The notes under the pieces were generated by a model. That model was not told the DNA's origin. It made no database searches and worked only from the letters and a program-made list of their open reading frames with translations. Shown here one piece after another: positions 43,044-55,033 of a DNA stretch of 64,000 bases. The translations under genes and the position numbers were made by a program. Position 1 is the stretch's first letter. The number at the start of each line of letters is the position of its first letter. Location: the NCBI GenBank assembly GCA_003952965.2, contig CM025856.1:23193572-23257571 (forward strand). The letters are read 5' to 3'. The DNA is from Morella rubra (lineage: Eukaryota; Streptophyta; Magnoliopsida; Fagales; Myricaceae).

Positions 43044-46000
43044 AGAACCGAGATCACAGTGAGGGGGGCCTAATGCTATGACCCTGGTGGCTCTCAGGTA
43101 TCTGTACGTCACACCACCGGTACGAAGGAAGCAGCGAGCAAATTTGATTAATATTCCGTAAATAGTGTTCATACTCATGAAAGACTGACAAATGTCTTGG
43201 CGCCTTAATGCGTGGTCTAAGAGAGGCTTTAGACTTCGACATAACGCATATTACGGTCAGTTTGATATCTGTATTGCGAATGCTGAATTATTGAGTCTGT
43301 CAGTTTCGTTTACTCTCGTCCGAAACTTCTTTCATCGAATACGAAATCGTGGCACGGAGAGAATCTAGAATGATCGAAAACAATCCACACACGGGTGGGT
43401 CGGGAGACAGTCAACAACAAGGTATATAATAGCGCCCAGATTAGAGCAAGATTTTTTGAGAACAGGCATATTGTCAGACTACACTTAAATCCATGCGATT
43501 TGGTTTCATTTCCAGGGATACACTTGTGTAAACATGGTCCGCCTTCATCCACCAGGGGCGGAACGACGCGTTGCCTCGATCTACTTACTTCCCGTCAGAA
43601 GAAAATCGGCAGACTGGCCAAGCCCAAGAGGAATATCTTGCTATAATCACGCTCGCCAAGCACTTGGGTGGCGGCTTCCTGTTGCTGCCGCACGTCACCA
43701 TTTGCATCACGCCTAGGACGGGTTTTCGGGGCATCCATAGTAGCCAAATGTTAGGTTAGTCGGCTTGCGATCATGGACTGCTTTTCACTCTTATCTTATA
43801 GTGCTCCTTGGTAGTTTTTTGTTTTGCCGCTTCGTACTGTTTGATGACGCTCGAGAGAGAGTGCCACTCAGCCAGATGATTTCTGCTGGTTGGTAGTGAG
43901 AGGACTCTTAGTACCTGCATACCCAAAACTGCCAAAGAGTGGGGAGCGCGTCAATCGATTAAAAAATAATCATTATGCATTTGGGGCTTTCTATTTCCTC
44001 CTAAGGTTGTTTCCTTCCGCCACATCTTCCGAAAACAACTAGACTGACATTACGTTACAAGACGGAAGAAGCCTATTTTAGTGCTGCTATGATTCCTCTG
44101 GTGCACGCTTGTTAGCATGCGGGATAAGTCGATGTATTCTACCGCTGATGGCTTGCCACCGATGTTCTGTGGAGCTGGTAGATTCTCGCCTTCTCCACAC
44201 ATCACGCATAATATCACAAATGGGAAAATTCCACAACAGATACAACATATGGTACCAGTGAGAGGTTCCGCAGAGCGCACTGCATGTCTAGCATGTGGGT
44301 GGCGGAATTTAGGAAAAGTTGGCTTCTCTACCGTGGTAGGGCCCTCTTGCTGAAAATGACCCAGCCGTGCGGACACTAATATAGGCCAGTAAGATAACCT
44401 AGTTAAAGCATGGAGAAGGAGACAGAATATCATGTACGTAGACAACTATCTCAAAGGAGAACCACGGGTTCCTATACAATGAATGGCACCAACGCTGCTA
44501 TAATGCTTAAACTACCGAGGAGTGCAAAGACCATCGAATATTATGGGACCAGTTCAAAGCGGAAGAGATTTGTCACATTCCCGTAAGTAAAGAGAGATCT
44601 TTAAGTTGAATGCCCTTTTAAGAATGAGTGGGATTGGACTGTGGAAGAAGAGAAGAATTCCACACACATATAAGTTAGCAAAAAACGAGAGAGCATAGTC
44701 AGGCAACATGGCGCAAAGAGGCGCACACCGCGCTTATGGTCGTAAATGTAGCGGAGAAACTCTTCATGGCTAGCTCTTGCTTCTCTAGCAGAATAGTTCG
44801 CTCAAATTTTCACTTCACACACGAAGAATTGCGAGCACACAAAGTATAGGAATAAGTGCTAAATATCTCACACTAGCCCGACATCCGCTCACAAGTTGGA
44901 TTTCTTTAGTCTGATCTGTGAATTAGATTAATTCCGAATGGGTTTATTGTATTAATTTAGGTGAGTTATATTAGACGCTATAGGTTGCGTCGATCAAGAA
45001 TGTCAATGTTGGATTAAAATTAAGCCATACCGGACCCCAAGTTATAGCAACCGGTATAAACATTTTGACCCCCAGAAATGAGGAGTTAGAAGTCACTTCA
45101 TAATTCTTAAGGACCTCTTGCACCTCAAGGTCTGCACAAAGATCATTGAGCATGTATTCGCGACGAAATCGCGCGAGGTTAGTGAAATTCGTTTCATTGT
45201 CTTTTCAAATCTTCAGCCTTATAAAATTTAGATTATCATCCGAAACATCTGCCGAAAGAGAAGCATCTGTCTTCTAAAAAGTCTTCTGCTATTCTTTTTT
45301 CCTCTCTCCTGTTAATGTCCACGAACCGAGAGTATCTCTCATCTTTGAAATTCTTATGAAGTCAAAACGTATTTCTTTATTTGTATTATTTCAAATTTAA
45401 TTAAGCGCAAATCCAATACAATCCTAGTGAACATGTTCTCCAATTTCTGTGATAAACTCTCTTCTTATACTTTATTAAATATAATTTATATTCTGAAAGC
45501 GCGTAGTATTGCCCTTATTTCTCACTTTATGAATATATCTTTAGGACGGTCAATCTGTACCAACAATGGAGACTTAATAGCAATGCAATTGGAAATAAAA
45601 ACATACGCAATTGCCCTACTTATAAGCAGCCACGAGGTCATCTTAATTTCAAATAGTGATGACCAGCAAGAAAGAATGGCCTCACCAGGCTACCTAATCT
45701 TCTCAGGGATGTGCTATAGTATTAACAACAGAACCAGATTTATGCGCTCAAAGTGTTTGAGGAGGACGAGGAGTCGCTATATGACTATTTCTTGGAAGTC
45801 TCGAGACGATGGAGGAGCGCTCGTGTTAATTACCAGCCTCCCCTCCATATTCGAAGGCCGGATAGTGAATGCGGCAAATTCTCGGACACTACGGGTAACT
45901 CAGGACCGGAAATGATATGACCCGGGGAGAAGCTTGCGCACCAACTCATGAGCCACCAATCGAGCCCCGAAACAGCCACACCTATACTGAGAAAGGGAGT

Positions 46001-47826
46001 CCGGCGAGCGCCTCTTCGCCTGGAGAACATCCACATCCTAAAACCCGAGAGCCCACAGACATGAGGGCCCCATAGACAGTAGCAAGGCCCCTTAGTAATA
46101 GGGAGGTTTGCTGAGGCACGCCACTCGCACATGCACTGCCACCCCTCAACCCCAATACTGATCCCATTCCCATATAAGAAGAGCGCCATAAGCTACGGAA
46201 TTAGACTTGCATGAAGTGGTCTGAGTATAGATTAAGTCGCAAATTGTCAAGCTTATCACCCAGCTATCTTACGACCCCAAACCTAGGCGCCGTTCAGCTC
46301 GACAGCTAAGACTGCGAGAACAACTAACTAAGACTTGAGCCTGAGTCGTGTAGCGTTCCTGGTCTCTTTTCTGCGCAGGAACCCCGTGTGCCCTCCCAAA
46401 TATATGGGGGCATGGTTGCAGAGAGATCTAATCGCGCGCAGTTCGATCGCCTCGAGGCGACAAGCGCAGGAGCCCGCGAACTTCGCGATGTAAGCTGAGA
46501 TTCGAGAGTGTCCGAGATTAACTCTAAATTTGAGTTTAATTCTGACTCATCCAATTCATGCAGGAATGGAGCTACGGAGTATTCAACTCAAATATGACTG
46601 ACATAGTCTACTGTTCCTAACCTACCAAAGTAGAGAGCCTACAAAGGCGCGCAAAGATCATTAGAGTCCATTAGATCATTATGCACTGTAATCTTGCTAC
46701 GACTTTATCACTTTAAAATGTCTTGTCCATTACAACCAGAGTCATATCGAATAAGAACAATAAGTCATGTTATAAACCCGAGATAGGAAACTGAAGAGAC
46801 CAAGACTGACAGTAATCCGCGCTATTACCCCTCTATTTAGATTATTTATCTCAGCGCTTTTCTTTATACTTGCGGCAAGCAACTACTTCTTCTTGCCTTA
46901 TCTGCAACCTTTTTCTGTGCCTGCCATGGAGGAGCACAAGGGGGACACTATAAGAAAGTCTTAAATATGTTTTCCTAAAACTCATTTGGCCTTTATGATT
47001 CCATCGTAATCTAGCTTCGCACTTTTCCACTTCACATAAGTGGTTGATCCCTTAATAATGATATTATGATTTTTCTTCCCACACACTGAGCCTTATATCA
47101 TCTGACGGAACTAATCGAAACTCTATCACTCAGGTATCTTAAAATTGGAGATTCTAAAATGGACAAGAAGAGGGAGGTGGGCGCACCAGTATAGTAAGGC
47201 AAAGAGAAAATGCGAAATTGCCAAAGGCGACAATGTATAAATAAATAAGGCCGCATAGAGGAAGATGCGAGAAGCAACAGATCTCTCTAATTCATCTAAA
47301 AAAGAGCTAGCTAACATTCGCACTTTGTGCGAACACTAAACCGTATACTTCTGTTTCCGGAACGAAAGTAATAAAAACACAATCAGACAAATAGCAGGAT
47401 GAGGGGTAAGATGTGGGCAAGTCATATTCATTGCTGCTTGCTACCTGTGTCTGAAGCCAGCTGGAACGTAAACGTTTCACATAGGAATGATACCTGGCTC
47501 ACACAACGTCACGATGACAGTAATTCATCACTCCACCAAGTCCTAGCTTAAAACTAGCGGACCATGTCTTTTAATTTCGCCGCCTTTCTGCGATCGCTGT
47601 CCAACATTGTAACATTACCTATCTTATATTATTATTCATCTCACATGGCTTCCGCATATGACTTTCTACCACAGTTAGTAGACCGAACGTCAAGTCCTCA
47701 ACACCTGTGGATGCAAACACCAAGATTTTGTTAAGTTCTTCATGATCGTTAATAAGCCCAGTTGAGAGTGTCCAAAAATGTTTGAAATAAAGAGACACAC
47801 GTACGTGAACGAGATATGTTTGATTT
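43044..47826. other. Probable uncorrected long-read patch echoing FUT13-PDIL5-2 region
   Basis: The stretch has scattered, insertion-rich resemblance to 33.9-36.1 kb in the same order and orientation. 43507-43660 echoes the FUT13 intron 2 end and exon 3 start (33917-34000). 43740-43800 echoes 34020-34080. 44945-45090 echoes 34565-34690. 46785-46810 echoes 35540-35570. 47690-47826 leads into the second PDIL5-2 copy. Identity is perhaps 65-75%, with inserted bases everywhere, in coding and non-coding parts alike. That fits raw single-molecule read error, not evolution. The patch is longer than its source, so extra unplaced sequence may also be present. No gene should be called here. Confidence 0.75.
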
Positions 47827-50800
47827 TCTTCTTAGATGTATGGTAAGAAAAAAGGAAAAAAAAACACGAAATAAGTAAGAAAATAAATCGAATAAAGTAC
47901 ACACGCAATGGATAAGGATCCTCTACACTACTTAATGTTATTATAAGTATTTAAACTCTATAAATTTTACAACATTTAATAATTAATATATTTGTTTCTC
48001 TTTGAATTACACTACACAATTCTTACAATGAATTATAAAGGAACCTAATCCTTTGCAATGCCGAAGAAGTACCATTTGAAAAGAAAATGAAAATTTTCAT
48101 ATAATTATTTGGTCTATTTTGTATTGAGATTCTCTTTAATTTGATGCTTGAATGGAATGGTTTGATTGGAAGAAAGAAAGCCACCTCAAGTATTTAATGC
48201 AATAGTTCTGTACAGTAAAATAATTTTTAAAATTATAATTATTTTTCTATATTTTTTTTTAAGTCAACTAGGATAATATGATTAACGTCTATTAGATTTC
48301 ACTTGAAAAATTGACCCTAGTCGAGGACTTACCGCATTTGCATGTTTTTGAGATGGATAGGCTATAAAAGATACTTTTCCAGCAGGTCAACGATCTCCAA
48401 TGGTTCAAATTCCATTGCATTTATCATAAATTACTGTACCAAATTGCTTTACAATAGCTTATAAAAAAATTACTCTACAATAGGTTTTAAAAAGTATCCA
48501 AAAATATGGCATACAGATATTTATACAGTAGCCAAAAAAGAAATTTAAAAAAATATATTTTAAAGGGACTCGAATCTGGCATACAACTTCACGGGACTGC
48601 AGATAGGCGCGTGTTAATAGTACTACGGAGAAACAAAAAGGTCCAAGGTTAACAACGAACCAATACACAAACGGAAAAGATACATCAGATTCCTCAGATC
48701 GTCGTCGTCGTAATATAGGATGACGAATCGCCTCTTGACGATGTTCTTGTGTTTGCTGATGCCAGCCATATGGTTGTCATCTTCTGCTAGTGCTGAGCAG
48801 TCGTTGTCAGCGAATGGAAAGGTATTGGAACTGGACGAATCGAACTTCGATTCGGCCATCTCTTCCTTCGACTTCATCCTCGTCGACTTCTACGCCCCTT
48901 GGTGCGGCCACTGCAAGCGTCTCTCTCCCCAGGTCCCTCTCTGTGTGCTACTGATTCCATTTTTGGTATAGTTAATTGAGTAACTGTTAAGATTCATTCA
49001 TGGTAATTCTATAGTTCTAGTATTTTGTATTCGCAGTAAGAATCTTTAACGGTCACTATATTTCTGAGTGTTGGAGGAGAATACTTGTCACCTACTCTGA
49101 CTAATCATCGATTTTGTATTCCAACCCAAGTACCTTACAATATGTTTCAAAATGATCTCTTTAGGAGCCTATTTATCTGAAAGTTGTTTTTGTCGGTTAA
49201 TGCAATACATCTTCTGAATAAAATGATCTGAAACAGAAGGAAAATATGGCGGCAAATGTTATTCTTAATAGAGGGAAGTCATGTTATGTGTTGGGGAACT
49301 GAACCAGTCGATTCTCTCCCCTTGCGAAATCTGTGGAGATTGAATTTCTGGTCGAGTGTGACCTTGCCCTATTTTCCAGTGATATTATCGTTTTATAACA
49401 TTTCGGAGAATGTGACCAAAGGCTTGTGAGAAAGAGTTCTGGGATCTTTTGTTCTGTGGTCGTCCGACATACACACCCCCTGGGACTGAAGCTCATGACA
49501 TCACCCAAAACCCCATCCTTGGTATCACGGTTGTGTTGGAGGTGTGATTCTCTTTCTGGAAAGAGGATATTTCTTCATTCCCACTGTGAATACTGTCAAA
49601 AGCTTTTCATATCTTTATATCTAGGCTATTTTCAAAAGCAAATATAATCATCTTTTGCACATTAATATATTAAACTCTTGGTACTTGCTTCTGAAGTACC
49701 ATGTAAGCCTTTAAGGTCTTACGGAGTACTTGTCCATCATGACTATACATGGCAGTGAGTTGTGCTTGTAAGAAAACCAGTCAAGTTTACGAGTATGGAA
49801 CTAGACAAACTTGTCACTTGCTTTTTCCATTTTAGAATTCTGTGATTTGATCTGATGGTGCAGAAGGATACATGTGCTTGATGCCTCTTATTGATCACAG
49901 TTGTCTTGTCACAACACAATTTTGTGGTCTTAAGCTGATTAGTATTCCATGTCATTTTGCATACCACTTCCTATTTTTCCCTTGAGCATGAAAGATGTAA
50001 TGGGTAATTTGTGTTCACTTTGGAGTTGTCTTCAACTTCCTGTTTATTTGGAGTGCCTGTTTGCATGGATGCTTTCTTTTAGCTTAGGACATGTTATTGG
50101 AATTCCTTTCAATATTCTATTTCATTTGAATCTTGGACCTGATTGAAATTACAGCCAGTATTTTGAAGTTATTAGGCTAACAAATTTGATTATAACATTG
50201 CAGTTAGATGAAGCTGCTCCCATACTTGCCAGTTTGAAAGAGCCCATCGTTATAGCAAAAGTAAATGCTGACAAATTTACCCGGCTGGCTCGTAAATACG
50301 ATATTGAGTATGCTTTCTGGAATTTCATCCCCATCCCACTTGTGTTGATCACACTTGTCTACTTGTATCAGGGCTTCCTTTTGCCACTGAGTTGAACTAG
50401 AATTTTAGGACAGTGCTTCAAGACTCCATATTGATGCTTTCAGTTTGTTAATAGTGAGAGTTCCTGCAGAAAATATGTTCCTCAATGCATTTTGTAAACT
50501 AAGATTGTTTTAGAAAGCAAATCCTGTTAGAAAATGACTGATGTGATTGTGAACTATTAACTTTTCTGTGGTGTAGTGGATATCCCACCCTCAAGATCTT
50601 TATGCATGGAGTTCCTGTAGAGTATAATGGACCCAGGAAAGCAGATTTGCTCGTTCGTTATCTGAAAAAATTTGTCGCTCCCAATGTCTCAGTTCTTGAT
50701 TCAGACTCTGCTATCAGTGACTTTGTAGAAGCAGCCGGCACTTATTTTCCCATATATATAGGCTTTGGGTTGGACGAGTTAGTGATATCAAAATTATCTG

Positions 50801-53800
50801 TAAAGTACAAGAAAAAGGCATGGTTTTCTGTGGCAAAGGATTTCTCTGAGGCATGGTTGATGGTGGCGTATGATTTTGACAATGGTATCCTTCTTTAGGT
50901 CGCCCTTCATCCAAGTTACAATGAGCAGAGCATTTTTTATGGCCCCTTTGAAGGTAATTTTTACTCCAATTACAATGCCCAGTTCACTGCTAAAATCATG
51001 TTGAGTCCGCGTTAAGTAGCTTCTATGAATTCAATGTTAGAGATATTTTAGTCCTAGTCAGTTTTCTGTTATTCACATTGACCTTGGTTTCTTCCAGTGG
51101 GTATATTCATCATGTAACATTTTAAATTGGTGACTTCTGATAACTTTGCTGGGATAGAAGTTGATCATGTAACATTTTAAATCTCTGACACTTGTTGCTT
51201 TCCGTTTTCTGTTGTTTGTGTTCTCCCCATTTGTCCCTGTAAATGGACCAAGTTAATTGTTAATCTCATTAGATAGGGATCAATGATTGTGATTGGTGGT
51301 GGAATGATCATACAATAGGGTGGGACACTTGACCTTTTTTGAGCTTTTTTTATGTGGTAAGCTAACAGAGAACAGAACCCCGACCTTACCCTCCACCCAT
51401 GTGGGGGCAGGATATACAATCCAATCCAATCCAAACACCACTGATCACTTAACCCATTTGGGAAGAAAAGATTCTATTAAATCCTCACCTTCAGTCCTAT
51501 TTGTTTTGGGTAAATGTTAACTTTCCCCTACATAGCTGACATCTTCCTTGGAAATTATACAGTAGTTTTATCATGCATCACATTTATTCTGATTCCTGGA
51601 TTTATTCTAATACGAACAGTTATTATTTTGAAAGAATATCATTCTGTCGAAAGGATATTCATTCTTTCATTATATTGTCTTAGTTTTTTGCCAGCCAAAA
51701 GTAGTAGGAGTATTTGTCATATTAATAGTGGATCGAGTGAGGTTACATGGTCCATATCATCTATTCGCTAATCTATTTTAACATGTAACACCCTCAAGTA
51801 TAACCTGTTTGAGCAATTGTAGGTTACTGTTCCGTCCTTTTATCATATGTGGACCCTAGGATGAACCAGACCGCTCAAGTATTCTTTGGATCAGCTTGTC
51901 AAAAGCTTGTTTGAGCTCAGTTCATATTTAAATGAACTGAGCTTGATGCTTCAGGCAGGGATAATAAATCTACCTACTGCAAAATGGTATCCTGAAGTTT
52001 AATGGTCCACCTGTAGATTTCTGTACGCCTCCAAAGTTTTCCTTTGAAGACTCCATATTCCTTTGTCTTGTATGGATCTGTCCTGCATCTCATTCAATGG
52101 ACAATTTTCGTTACTTCCATTCCATTCATCAGTGAACTTGTTATTGGCTGCAAAGAAAAGCATATTTATACCTTCCTGTTCTTAACATGCAGAGGAATTT
52201 TTGGAGGATTTCGTAAAAAAAACCTTTTCCCTCTGGTCATACCAATAAACCAGGACACACTAAAGTCACTGAAAGACGATGAGAGAAAAATTGTCCTCAC
52301 AATTTTTGAGGATGAGATGGAAGAGAACTCAAAGAAAATGATCAAGTTGTTAAAGGCTGCTGCATCTGCGAATCGTGACTTAGTATTTGGTTATGTTGGT
52401 GTTAAACAGTGGGAAGATTTTGCTGATACATTTGGAGCTAACAAGAAGACAACCTTACCGAAAATGGTCATTTGGGATGGAGATGAGGGTACTTTACGGT
52501 AAGTTCTATTTTTTCTGGGAAAAAGAAAACTTAATACTAAAAAATTATGTCATAGTTTGCAGTTGATATTTGATTGCTTTTTCTCTTAGATTAGGACCAT
52601 TACATTATCTGGGGTTTCAAACTATGACATAATTTTTTAGTGAAGAAGAAATTGCTCATCATAGGTGCTGCTATACTTGATTACAAGTATGCTTAACTCT
52701 TGATCCTGTAAGTTCTTATATTGCTTGCAATTGTAAAGGCATAATAATCCCGCTTTGGCCGGTGAAAGAAATGGGTTTGCAAAAGGACCGGATGATGATA
52801 TCTTTATCGATCTTGTCATTTTTGAATTGCGATATTGTTGTTGATATTGATGTTTTCTTCCTTGCTCAAGACACTCTACCGCCTCTGTTTGGGTCACTCC
52901 TTGAATCTTGGCATATTGGCCATGTCAGCAAGAGTCCTGTACCCTTATTTCTTGTGGCCATAGTGTTCATTTAATAGTTAATGGATTGCATTTATTTTAT
53001 TGGCCCGAGTGAAATTAGATTTGCAACGAGAGGAAATCATTTTTATTTCCAATGATGAGGAATTTGTTGCAATAAATATAACATTATGGGATATTTCAGC
53101 ATCCTTGATGAAAATTTCAGTACCTGTTGCCTCGTAAAAGTTGCTTTCATGTCCCTTCATTGACGTTTCTGACATAAAGTGTTCCATTTATCTATTAGGT
53201 TCTTGGTTCTGAGTGGATTGGCGAGGACGATCAGGCAACTCAAATTCACGATTCTTGAAGGATACAGGGAAGGAAAAACAACCAAGGAAAGGATCGGCGG
53301 TCCATCCTTCCTTGGCTTTATCAATCATTAATCGGCATCAGAACTGTGTACATGCTTGTCTTTGGTTGCTGTCGTGATGCTGATCCAAACCATCAACAAA
53401 GGTGATAATGAACCTCTCAGGGTTGGTACTGGAGACCAAGTTGATCATGCCAGCAGTTCCATCTCCAAGGCTGAAAGCAAAGAGTATAGATCTGGAGATA
53501 AGGAAGATTAACTTCGGGCATTTGATGGACTTCTACCTGAAAATCTAGTCGGCAACGTGCTTACGAAAAAAGCAACAGCATCCACACTTGAGGTTATGTT
53601 GCACTTTCCTTGCTTTTGTAGAGAAATCTTAACCATGCGAGACCTCGGTCAGTTCATTTTTAGACTTCTCATTATGCAACTTATCCTCAGTGTATTTAAT
53701 TTAGAAAGGAGAAGCATATTTTTCGCTCATATACAAAGTTTGTTCTCCTTTCTTTCGGGATAACATTTGTTGGAGGGTTAGGCCAGTTTTCGTTTTTCTT

Positions 53801-54381
53801 TTTTTCCCCCCGACCAGTTACTCGTATAGCATCTCTAGTATTTCTGTCAATCCAGTACGTGTGAAGAATCCCGTTTGTTCAAAACATGGATAGATATGGA
53901 TCCTCCAAATTTAAGTAAGTATATGCCTGAAACGTAAGATTAAAGATCGCTTCTGTTGATCCATAGATCGTAGTAAAAGACCTCTACTCCTAGCCGGACA
54001 AAAGCAATTCTGAATAAGCTCTTAATAAAAGATTTGAACCAAGTTGTTCGTGCAAATGTTAGCTTATTCACTTAGAGATGATCACATTTGAAACCAAAAT
54101 TTTTATATTCTCTCCAACGATTCTTCAATGTTTTTTGTCCAAAGAGAGACCGAGGCCATATATCTCGCTTCCCTTACAGCAAGTCAATTTCAAAACAACG
54201 TGGGATTTAAGTCAGCCTTAATTCTTCTCTGTAATTTCTAGAGAAAGAGGCTTCCCCTGTCTCTTCTTCTTCCCTCATCTCCTTTTTCCTCCTCTTCTTC
54301 TATTTCTCTCTCTATCCTCTTCTCTCCCTCTTTTTGTGTTAATTTCTTCTTCTTTCTCTCATCTTGTTGGTTCATTTTCTT
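47827..54381. repeat. Second copy of the 6.5-kb segment (PDIL5-2)
   Basis: Mirrors 36100-42659 almost base for base. It differs by small indels concentrated at 50855-51320 and 52490-53360, and a few substitutions (for example near 54151 and 54194). It lacks any gap and continues at 54382 into the 3' flank of the RMR gene. Its left edge merges into the noisy patch. Confidence 0.95.
48720..53511 (+). pseudogene. PDIL5-2: PDIL5-2 second copy, frame-broken (likely assembly error)
   Basis: Exon positions correspond to copy 1: 48720-48932, 50204-50307, 50577-50953, 52193-52498 and 53199-53511. Exons 1-2 are identical to copy 1. In exon 3 two 3-base net insertions and local changes create a TAG at 50896-50898. 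Exon 4 lacks two single bases (in the AAAACAAAA run near 52217 and in GAGGAG near 52488). Exon 5 lacks five bases at four places. The same density of indels affects the introns nearby. Splice sites are intact. Either this is a very recent duplicate that decayed by indels alone, or, more likely, it is the same locus or other haplotype assembled with uncorrected errors. Confidence 0.85.
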
Positions 54382-55033
54382 TCCTATTTTTTTTTCCCTC
54401 TCACCCTCTTTCTTCTCATCTCTTCTTCTTCTCTCTCCTCTCTCCTTACCCACCATATCTAATCAACTTCCCAATCTACTCCCTCTTATAGCTCACATAA
54501 GAATTTCAATATAGAGATTCCGATTTCTATACAATCATCGGTGAAAAGGTGGTGCTTCTGGGGTACAGAGCAAGGGAAAGAAGTAAAAAAGAAGCTCATT
54601 CATTTTCTCTGACCAATGCGAAAAAACGCTTCTGTAACCATAATTTCTACTCAGCCGCAAACATCTGTCTGGGTAGCAGGGTTTTCTATACTCACCAACG
54701 AAGAATATCAAAACATTGGTGTTAATCAAACCAATTACACACAGTACACCAGCAACTTTATGACACGATTCCACGTCCCTCAAACATAAAAACCACGAAG
54801 TTGAGAATCAAGAGATAGAGCACAAGGTTATACTACAATGTACATGTGAGTTGGCTACAAGGAGAACTCCAGATATAAAAATTGGTGCACACGCGCGAAG
54901 GAGTCAAATGAATGGCAGCAGATTTGTCGTACAAGCCAGAGGTAAAATTGATGGCAGAAGTGGCAGTTCCAGTACCTCTGCTAAGCTCTTGATGGCATCT
55001 ACCCAGCCTCACAGTCATATCTCAAATCTTAAT
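54382..55033. other. 3' flanks of PDIL5-2 copy 2 and the RMR gene
   Basis: Rest of the CT-rich tract, then about 500 bp that likely hold the RMR 3' UTR on the minus strand. No additional gene is supported. Confidence 0.5.

Noticed and set aside
43395-46554. Many 60-160 codon open frames between 43.3 and 46.6 kb, including an apparent second FUT13 exon 3
   Set aside because: They lie in noisy sequence resembling an error-rich copy of 33.9-36.1 kb; frames break at random and no exon is intact.
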